Source: GCA-016699975 sp964420045 (lineage in GTDB: Bacteria; Patescibacteriota; Minisyncoccia; Moranbacterales; UBA1568). From it: 36,591 bases of DNA. Position 1 is the first letter of the stretch. Every line of letters begins with the position of its first letter. The stretch lies in NCBI GenBank assembly GCA_964420045.1, contig CAYQPQ010000013.1:1-36591 (forward strand). Reading direction: 5' to 3'. A program made the translations under genes and the position numbers. Shown here one piece after another: positions 16,095 through 22,243 of this stretch. The notes under the pieces are model-generated. The model saw nothing but the letters and a program-made list of their open reading frames with translations, was not told the origin of the DNA and did no database searches.

Positions 16095-16190
16095 AGGAGC
16101 AATTCACAACTTACAACGAACAACAAACAATTGATAACAAGAAAAAGGAAATTATTAAGCACGGAGTCTACGCTATACTCTGCTGAATTC

Positions 16191-16712
16191 TCATGCTTGA
16201 TTTTTTGTTTCTGTCTCTACTCGGGGGATGATACCGAATTCGGTGAGCATTTTGTTGACGACGGCGAGGAAGGCGGATTCGGTCATGGGGCAGCCTTGGA
16301 CGCGTTCGTCGACGGTGACGACTTCGTCGAGCTTCTTCACTTTCTCGCCTTGGTTGAAGCGGTCGAGAAGAAATTGAATTTTGTCTTTGAGTTCGGGCGG
16401 GAATGCGTTTCTTTGCGCGCTTGGCATGCCGGTACAGGCGCAGGCGCCGATCGCGACGAGCTTTTTGGACTTGGCGCGGATCTCTTTGAGTTTTTCCTCT
16501 TGCTCAGCAGAATTGATGGCGCCTTCGACAAAGGCAACGTCGAGTTCATCGAGCACGTTCTTAGTTTGCAGAACTCTTGCATGACGGATGTCGAGCACTT
16601 TGCGCCAGGTCTCGAAGTGATCGTTCATGATCTCGGTAAAGATGACGGTACTGTCTTCACAACACGTGAAAGTGAACCAACCGATGCGGAGTTTCTTGGG
16701 TGTTTTATTCAT
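16191..16712 (-). CDS. [NiFe] hydrogenase small subunit with unusual Cys pattern
   Basis: This 173-residue protein would carry the electron-transferring [4Fe-4S] cluster next to the active site. Cysteines lie in FTFTCCEDST (C17, C18), IGACACTG (C91, C93) and VQGCPM (C141). The last two blocks match the family's GxCA and GCP motifs. The first block is usually CxxC but here is an adjacent CC pair. There is no twin-arginine signal and no extra ferredoxin domain, so a cytoplasmic, single-cluster subunit is likely. ATG at 16712 is chosen; a TTG at 16751 would extend the protein but runs over the promoter. A TGnTACCAT box (16730-16722, minus strand) ends 9 nt before the ATG. The gene is divergent from the metalloprotease gene, with starts 51 nt apart. 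Confidence 0.88.
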   Translation of the reverse strand: MNKTPKKLRIGWFTFTCCEDSTVIFTEIMNDHFETWRKVLDIRHARVLQTKNVLDELDVAFVEGAINSAEQEEKLKEIRAKSKKLVAIGACACTGMPSAQRNAFPPELKDKIQFLLDRFNQGEKVKKLDEVVTVDERVQGCPMTESAFLAVVNKMLTEFGIIPRVETETKNQA

Positions 16713-16721
16713 AGTACCGGT

Positions 16722-16730
16722 ATGGTAGCA
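16722..16730 (-). promoter_or_regulatory. Extended -10 promoter of the hydrogenase operon
   Basis: On the minus strand this reads TG-C-TACCAT, ending 9 nt before ATG 16712, so the leader would be 0-3 nt. The same bases read TATGGT on the plus strand (16721-16726), a possible -10 for the divergent protease gene. Confidence 0.45.
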
Positions 16731-16763
16731 TGATTTCGAGAGGCGAGACAATGTGCGTATTGT

Positions 16764-17825
16764 ATGAATTTTTTCCTGCGAGCAATTCGAGCGATTTCTC
16801 TTTCTCTGGTGGTTCTGGCGTCTTCGTTTGCGCTTGTTTTTGCGTTGAAGACCGGGAAAATGCCAACCGTTTCTTCTTCTCGGGCGGTGTTGTCGAAGGT
16901 GATTCCGGCTTTGGATGATTCCTGTCGCTTTCCGCTCTCATATCGCGTGGGGACTATCGATCCGAATTTCCATCTCTCGGAGGCGGAGTTCTCGAACGCG
17001 ATTCATGAGGCCGAGGCGATATGGGAAGTGGGGACCGGCCGAGATCTTTTCGCGGACAGTTCGGAGGCGGATGCGATTCCGATCAATCTTGTTTTTGATG
17101 ATCGCCAAGCGGAGACGGATTCTCTCAAAGAAACATCGTCGGATATTGAGAGTCGGAAGTCCGCCTATGATTCGTTACGCGCTGAGTATGACTCGTTGCG
17201 CACGGCTTTTGATCGGAAGAAGTCTGTATATGACGGACACGTCTCTTCGTATGAGCAGAATCTTGCCCGGTATGAACGTCGCGTCAAGAAGTACCAAGAC
17301 CGATTGGCGTCGTATGAACGGCTGGTGGCGCAGTGGAACGCCGAAGGCGGCGCTCCGCCCGACGAGTATGAAGAGCTTGAAGACGAACGGAAAGATCTCA
17401 AGAAAGAGGCGTCCGATATTGAAGACGAACGAAATGAATTGAATGATGAGAAGGCGGCGCTTTCGAAGGAATTTCGCGAGCTGAACGCGCTTTCCGGACA
17501 AGTGAATACGGCAGCGGGGAGTCTCAATCGTATGGCAAGCGCGCTCAATTTGACGGTCGATACCTATAATCAGATATCCGGTGCGCGCGAGGAATTTACG
17601 ACGGGGCTTTACACCAAAGACGCATCCGGCGCGCGTATCGACGTGTTTCAATTTTATGATCACGCCGATTTGGTGCTTATTCTCGCTCATGAGATGGGAC
17701 ATGCGCTCGGTATTGGCCATGCGGCGAAGAGCGACTCGATTATGTATCCTTCCGTCGGCGAGCAGCAGCCGGCGCTGACCGATGAAGATCGAAGACTTTT
17801 TGAGGTGGTGTGTCCGACGCAATAA
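16764..17825 (+). CDS. Matrixin-like zinc metalloprotease with inserted coiled coil
   Basis: This 353-residue secreted or membrane-anchored protease has an N-terminal hydrophobic segment (ISLSLVVLASSFALVFAL, about residues 11-28). The zinc motif HEMGHALGIGH (309-319) supplies three His ligands (H309, H313, H319) and the catalytic E310. The Met-turn DSIMYP follows with M327. This is the metzincin (M10/matrixin) pattern. The N-terminal part of the fold is visible earlier (CRFPLSYRVGTIDPNF at about 54-69, AIHEAEAIWE, and INLVFDD near 110). Between these halves lies a long coiled coil (about 115-265) rich in Glu, Asp, Arg, Ser and Tyr, with repeats such as YDSLRAEYDSLR. The gene is divergent from the hydrogenase operon. 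No prodomain Cys switch is evident. The substrate is unknown; envelope proteins are likely from the location. Confidence 0.85.
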   Translation: MNFFLRAIRAISLSLVVLASSFALVFALKTGKMPTVSSSRAVLSKVIPALDDSCRFPLSYRVGTIDPNFHLSEAEFSNAIHEAEAIWEVGTGRDLFADSSEADAIPINLVFDDRQAETDSLKETSSDIESRKSAYDSLRAEYDSLRTAFDRKKSVYDGHVSSYEQNLARYERRVKKYQDRLASYERLVAQWNAEGGAPPDEYEELEDERKDLKKEASDIEDERNELNDEKAALSKEFRELNALSGQVNTAAGSLNRMASALNLTVDTYNQISGAREEFTTGLYTKDASGARIDVFQFYDHADLVLILAHEMGHALGIGHAAKSDSIMYPSVGEQQPALTDEDRRLFEVVCPTQ

Positions 17826-17859
17826 ACCATGCATGTTTGATTCCTTCCTTGAGGTAGGG

Positions 17860-17956
17860 GCTTTTCAGAGAGAATTCTTTTTTGCTTGTCTTACACTTCG
17901 TACGCCTGCCTGCCGGTAGGTGGGAAAGCCGCAAAAAAGAATTCTCTCTGAAAGGC
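17860..17956. repeat. Long nested palindrome (23-bp perfect arms)
   Basis: The left arm 17863-17885 and right arm 17931-17953 are exact reverse complements over 23 bp. They are extended by a T-G wobble and two more pairs at the outer ends. Each arm contains the 8-bp palindrome AGAATTCT. The 45-bp centre holds another self-complementary stretch (CCTGCCTGCC next to GGTAGGTGGG, about 17907-17924). It lies in the 185-bp spacer between the protease and P-type ATPase genes. No T-run follows the outer stem. A mobile palindromic element or an RNA processing/termination structure are both possible. Confidence 0.8.
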
Positions 17957-17999
17957 GTTCCAAAGTTAAAAAATCTTTTTTCGAACTTTTTTGTGAGAT

Positions 18000-18004
18000 A
18001 GGAG
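18000..18004 (+). promoter_or_regulatory. Shine-Dalgarno AGGAG for the P-type ATPase
   Basis: AGGAG lies 6 nt before ATG 18011 and fixes this start. Confidence 0.6.
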
Positions 18005-18010
18005 TTTTCT

Positions 18011-19819
18011 ATGCTAACATCGCGCGCGAAACAATTTCGGGATTTGTGGTATATCATTTCGAGAAACGTATTTCTCTTGACGAACGGCGTTATTTTGACG
18101 GTTGTGGCGCTTCTGTTTGTCTTTGGCGATCGGCAAGCAGGAGTGTTTTTGGGATTGGTGACGGTGGTGAATATGACGCTCGGTCTTGCGCAGGATATTC
18201 GCGCCTGGAGCGCGCTCGAAAAACTCCAGCTCTTGACGGCGCCGCATGTGCGGCGCGTGTGTGACGGACAGGAGGAATCGGTGGTAACGGAAGATATTCG
18301 GAAAGGAGACGTACTTTTGCTTGGGCTGGGCGATCAGGTGCCATGTGACGGCGTGCTTTTGTCTTCGGAATCTCTTGAGTTGAACGAGGGCTTGATTACG
18401 GGTGAGTCGGCATCGTTGCCGCGCGGCACGGGGGATCGCGTGCTTGCGGGGAGTATTATTACGGCCGGTTCCGGTTCGATGCGCGTGGAAACCGTGTTTG
18501 CCGAGAGTCGCATCGCGCGTATGACCGAAGGAATACAACGGTCGTCGATTGCCGAGAGCCCGATACAAAAGTCGGTCAATACGGTTATTCGATATTCCGG
18601 GTATGTGCTGGTTGTTGTCATTGCTTTCGCGGTCGTGCGCGGTGTGATGGCGCATGAGTCGAGCGTGAGTATCGTGAAACATGTAGGGGCGCTCGCAAGC
18701 GTTATCGTGGCGCAGGGGCTCGCGTTTGGCATGACGCTTCTTTTTGCATATGGTGCGGCGCACCTCTTTCGGCGGCATGTGCTTTTGCAGGAAGTGAATG
18801 CGACGGAAAAGCTCGGTCGGATCAGAAATCTCTGCATGGATAAGACGGGGACGCTGTGTGAAAACGGTCTTACGGCGGAGCGATTTTTGTTGCGCGGCAC
18901 GCTGCCGGAATCGACTGTGTTCGAATATATGAGGGCGTATCTCGACGGGACGCATGATCTGTCTCAAACAGCTCTCGCCGTGCGCACGCTTCTTCCGTCG
19001 GGAGCTTTCGGTGGAAAGATATTTGACGGACTTCCTTTTTCTTCGTGGCGTCGATTTGGGGCGGTGTCTTTCCAAAGCGTATCGGGAGAAACGAATGTGC
19101 TTCTTGTTGGTGCTGCTGAAGTGATGCTTCCGCAACTGACGGTCGAATCGGAACAATCGTGGTTGCAAGAGGCGTTGCTGCGCGAGGCGCGCGAGGGTAA
19201 TCGGCTGCTGTGCGTGTCTCTTGCGGATGGCGATTCGATTCCAAAGCATATCGCGCAGTCGACACTGTCTCTGCTTGGTGTTTTTGTCCTCTCGAGCCGA
19301 CTTCGTCCGGGCATTCGAGATGCGGTTGACTTCTTTCAGAAGCGCGGGGTACATATTCGTATACTCTCTGGCGATCATGTGGAGACGGTTCGCGCTATCG
19401 CTCGGTCGGCCGGTGTGACTCACGTTGATCGCGCCGTGACAGGGTCGGATATCGAACGCTGGACGGAAGAAGAATTTGGGGATCGTGTGCGAGAGACGAC
19501 GATCTTCGCGCGAATTTTTCCCGAGCAAAAAGAACGTATTGTTGAAGCGCTGAAGTCGGACGGATTTACCGCGATGGTGGGCGATGGCGCAAACGATGCC
19601 TTGGCACTCAAAAAGTCGGACCTCGGCATTGCGATGTTTGAGGGAGCGCCGGCGACGCGGCAGGTCGCCTCGATCGTGCTGACTAACAACAGCTTCACGG
19701 CGCTTCCGGGCGGNNNNNNNNNNNNNNNNNNNNNNNNNNNNNNNNNNNNNNNNNNNNNNNNNNNNNNNNNNNNNNNNNNNNNNNNNNNNNNNNNNNNNNN
19801 NNNNNNNNNNNNNCGATAA
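18011..19819 (+). CDS. P-type ATPase, broken by a scaffold gap
   Basis: About 567 residues are readable before the gap at 19714. Two TM helices lie near residues 20-58. The actuator-domain motif is ITGESASLP (TGES at 130-133), then TM pairs near 195-215 and 225-250. The phosphorylation motif is CMDKTGTLCENG (D277), and the hinge motif is VGDGANDALALKKSDLGIA (GDGAND at 524-529). The gene therefore encodes a HAD-type P-type ATPase ion pump. In TM4 the expected PEGL reads AQGL (VIVAQGLAFGMTLLFAYGA), so metal specificity cannot be inferred. The CPC motif of heavy-metal pumps is also absent. The pattern is closest to CtpE-like or divergent cation ATPases. C-terminal TM helices are missing. The TAA at 19817 is in frame only if the gap really is 100 bases, which is doubtful because family members need more sequence here. 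Confidence 0.85.
   Translation: MLTSRAKQFRDLWYIISRNVFLLTNGVILTVVALLFVFGDRQAGVFLGLVTVVNMTLGLAQDIRAWSALEKLQLLTAPHVRRVCDGQEESVVTEDIRKGDVLLLGLGDQVPCDGVLLSSESLELNEGLITGESASLPRGTGDRVLAGSIITAGSGSMRVETVFAESRIARMTEGIQRSSIAESPIQKSVNTVIRYSGYVLVVVIAFAVVRGVMAHESSVSIVKHVGALASVIVAQGLAFGMTLLFAYGAAHLFRRHVLLQEVNATEKLGRIRNLCMDKTGTLCENGLTAERFLLRGTLPESTVFEYMRAYLDGTHDLSQTALAVRTLLPSGAFGGKIFDGLPFSSWRRFGAVSFQSVSGETNVLLVGAAEVMLPQLTVESEQSWLQEALLREAREGNRLLCVSLADGDSIPKHIAQSTLSLLGVFVLSSRLRPGIRDAVDFFQKRGVHIRILSGDHVETVRAIARSAGVTHVDRAVTGSDIERWTEEEFGDRVRETTIFARIFPEQKERIVEALKSDGFTAMVGDGANDALALKKSDLGIAMFEGAPATRQVASIVLTNNSFTALPGXXXXXXXXXXXXXXXXXXXXXXXXXXXXXXXXXXR
19714..19813. other. Scaffold gap (100 N)
   Basis: Exactly 100 N. 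This is a common placeholder length, so the true size is unknown. It removes the C-terminal membrane part of the P-type ATPase. Confidence 0.95.
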
Positions 19820-19830
19820 GCAGTGATCAA

Positions 19831-20157
19831 ATGAAAGATGCGTCGTCGAATTTTCTTATCGTGCTTGCCTCGCTTCTGCTTGGATTTATTTTCTTTCTCT
19901 TTGTCCCGCGGGTCTTTCGCGGGGAGCTTGCCTCTTCCGAGAAATGGGATCTTGCAGTTCTTGCGATTTTTGAGGCGATTTTGCTTCCGATTGCACTCCA
20001 TATCCCGCTTGTTCTGCGCTTCTTTGAGATAGAAATCCCTCTGATTTCTTTTGATGTCGTCCTGCAGTTTTTTCTCACGATATCCGTATACACAGTGTTA
20101 CAATATGTCTTAGCTCGCCGGTTTTCTCGTGCTCAAGGTATGGCTGGCAGCGTTTGA
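19831..20157 (+). CDS. Small three-TM membrane protein
   Basis: This 108-residue hydrophobic protein has probable membrane spans at about residues 8-26 (FLIVLASLLLGFIFFLFVP), 42-62 (LAVLAIFEAILLPIALHIPLV) and 72-93 (FDVVLQFFLTISVYTVLQYVLA), with a basic tail. I recognise no family. ATG 19831 lies 17 nt after the scaffold gap, so I cannot exclude that the true protein begins further upstream. It is followed by the glycosyltransferase fusion gene 25 nt later and might be its membrane partner; this is only positional. Confidence 0.55.
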   Translation: MKDASSNFLIVLASLLLGFIFFLFVPRVFRGELASSEKWDLAVLAIFEAILLPIALHIPLVLRFFEIEIPLISFDVVLQFFLTISVYTVLQYVLARRFSRAQGMAGSV

Positions 20158-20182
20158 GAACGAGAGGTCTTCAACAGATTCT

Positions 20183-22243
20183 ATGAAGATAGCGATATTC
20201 TCGGATAATTTTTATCCGGAGATGAGTGGGATATCCGATTCGATTGTCTCCTTAGCGAAGGGGCTTGCGGCGCGTGGGCACAAGATAGTCTTCTATGTTC
20301 CGCGATATTCGCGCCGCGATTTTGCCGTTTCGAAGCTTCCGTTTCGCGAGCCGGATCTCGGTGAGAATATAGAAATTGTTCGACTGTTTTCGCTTCCGTA
20401 CAAGGCGGCGCCGACCAAGCAAGGCCGGCTTGTGCTCCCGATTTTTTCGAGCTATCGACACATCAAGACATTCGATCCCGATATTCTGTACACGCAACTT
20501 TTTTTTGGTGCGGGTCTTGAGGCGCTGTTTCTTTCTCGGCTTTTGAAGAAGCCGCTCGTGGGGACGAACCATACGCCGCTTCTCGAATTTCTCAAGTATG
20601 CGCCGGTTCGATGGAAATGGCTTGAGAATGTGGGAATGAAATATGTGAACTGGTACTATCGGCACTGTGTCTTCGTGAGTGCGCCGTGCCGGGCATTGCT
20701 TTCCGAGATGGAGTCGTTTGGTTTTCGTGCGAAGTCACGCGTACTTTCCAATCCGTTGGAGCTTTCTGATTTTTCTCCGAGCAGCTCTGCGGAAGAAAAG
20801 CAGCGTTTGAAAAAGCAATTCGGACTGTCTGAGCACGCGTTGATATATACCGGGCGACTTGCGCAAGAAAAGAATATTGACGTGATGCTTCGCGCGATGG
20901 CGATTGTCAAGAAAACGATTCCGGATATTTCTTGCGCAATCACAGGGCATGGCGCTGCCGAGGCATCGCTTCGGCGTCTTGCTTCCGAACTTGGATTGAA
21001 GGACAACGTTATCTTTCTTGGCTACTTGAAGCCGGAAGTGTTCGCCGATGTGTATCGGGCGGCGGATATTTTCACGGTGATGAGCACGGCGGAGACGCAG
21101 TGTCTTAGCATGATGCACGCGTTTGCATCCGGACTTCCGGTGATTGCCGCCGATGCGTATGGCTTGCCGGAGTATGTTCCGAAACACGCCGGGTTCGTAC
21201 TTTCGCCGGGAGATGTGCGGGGTCTTGCGGAGAAAATTCTCTTTCTGTTCTCTCATTCGGAAGAGGCTCGGCGACTTGGAGAGAACGGAAGAAGTTTTGT
21301 TCGTGAGTTTTCCGTGTCAGCCGTTACCGGTGAATGGGAACGAATCTTTCGAGCTGTCCTTGGCGAGCCGCTGGAAACAGGGAAGCCCTCGATGAGCATT
21401 GTGATCCCCGCTTACAATGAAGAAAAATTTCTCAAAAGGACGCTGCAAGCAGTTCTTAAGAGAGTGCGCGAGAGCGGTCGTGCGATAGAAGTGATCGTAG
21501 TGAATAATGCGAGCACCGATCGGACGCGAGAGATCGCACTTGAGTTTCCAGATGTGACGGTGGTGGATGAGCCCCGGAAGGGGCTTTCGCGGGCGCGACA
21601 GGCGGGGTTTCTCGCGTCGCGAGGCGAGCTTATCGCCAATATCGACGCGGACTCTCTGGTGCCGCGCGGGTGGATTGACAAAGCGATCTCGGAGTTTTCA
21701 AAGCGGGGCGACCTGGTTGCCTTGAGCGGTCCGTATATTTATTACGATATTCCGGCACGCACGAATTTTTTTATTCGGCTGTATTACTCAGTAGGACTTC
21801 TCTTTCACTTGTGGAATCATCGCGTGCTTCACTCGGGCGCACTGCTTCAAGGAGGGAACTTTGTGTTGAAGCGATCGGCACTGGAGCGGGTTGGCGGATT
21901 CGATGTTGATATCGCTTTCTTTGGAGAAGACACGGATATTGCGCGTCGGATTCAACGAGAAGGCTCTGTGCGATTTACGTTCAAATTGCCGATGTACACG
22001 TCCGGTCGCCGATTGAANNNNNNNNNNNNNNNNNNNNNNNNNNNNNNNNNNNNNNNNNNNNNNNNNNNNNNNNNNNNNNNNNNNNNNNNNNNNNNNNNNN
22101 NNNNNNNNNNNNNNNNNATCAGAATTCATCCATATATTCGGGCACGCTGTGTCGCGTTTCATTCGGAAATACAGAAAAGACAAACATTGAGAAGGGCGTC
22201 TTTCGGAAATTTCTTTGCCATTGAAACGGTTGTCCACGAGTGA
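20183..22243 (+). CDS. GT4-GT2 glycosyltransferase fusion, broken by a scaffold gap
   Basis: The N-terminal part (about residues 1-385) is a GT4/GT-B enzyme. It begins MKIAIFSDNFYPEMSGIS with the Gly-rich donor loop start, has YTGRLAQEKNIDVMLRAM (about 226) and the donor-site block AETQCLSMMHAFASGLPVIAAD. In that block the usual EX7E reads EX7H. The second part (from about 402) is a GT2/GT-A enzyme with SIVIPAYNEE, VVNNASTDRT, ANIDADSLVP and FGEDTDIARR. ATG 20183 is preferred to an upstream TTG because it starts the Rossmann strand. After the gap (22018-22117) two frames are possible. One ends at 22243. The other, with codon use more like its neighbours, ends at TGA 22188-22190 and yields an aromatic, basic tail (SEFIHIFGHAVSRFIRK). 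The acceptor is unknown; a lipid or envelope glycan is likely. Confidence 0.82.
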   Translation: MKIAIFSDNFYPEMSGISDSIVSLAKGLAARGHKIVFYVPRYSRRDFAVSKLPFREPDLGENIEIVRLFSLPYKAAPTKQGRLVLPIFSSYRHIKTFDPDILYTQLFFGAGLEALFLSRLLKKPLVGTNHTPLLEFLKYAPVRWKWLENVGMKYVNWYYRHCVFVSAPCRALLSEMESFGFRAKSRVLSNPLELSDFSPSSSAEEKQRLKKQFGLSEHALIYTGRLAQEKNIDVMLRAMAIVKKTIPDISCAITGHGAAEASLRRLASELGLKDNVIFLGYLKPEVFADVYRAADIFTVMSTAETQCLSMMHAFASGLPVIAADAYGLPEYVPKHAGFVLSPGDVRGLAEKILFLFSHSEEARRLGENGRSFVREFSVSAVTGEWERIFRAVLGEPLETGKPSMSIVIPAYNEEKFLKRTLQAVLKRVRESGRAIEVIVVNNASTDRTREIALEFPDVTVVDEPRKGLSRARQAGFLASRGELIANIDADSLVPRGWIDKAISEFSKRGDLVALSGPYIYYDIPARTNFFIRLYYSVGLLFHLWNHRVLHSGALLQGGNFVLKRSALERVGGFDVDIAFFGEDTDIARRIQREGSVRFTFKLPMYTSGRRLXXXXXXXXXXXXXXXXXXXXXXXXXXXXXXXXXXIRIHPYIRARCVAFHSEIQKRQTLRRASFGNFFAIETVVHE
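22018..22117. other. Scaffold gap (100 N)
   Basis: Exactly 100 N inside the GT2 half of the fusion gene. The true length is unknown, so the frame downstream is not fixed. Confidence 0.95.

Noticed and set aside
16095..16190. AACAA/TTGTT-rich spacer between hydrogenase subunit genes as a repeat array
   Set aside because: The units are irregular and short; it is best read as a low-complexity intergenic spacer.
15600..16733. Long open frame (377 codons) on the plus strand across both hydrogenase genes
   Set aside because: It is antisense to two genes with intact catalytic motifs and has low-complexity Glu/Asp/Val/Phe content typical of a shadow frame.
18014..19528. 504-codon open frame on the minus strand opposite the P-type ATPase
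   Set aside because: The sense frame holds TGES, DKTGT and GDGAND; the antisense product is Arg/His-rich with no motif.
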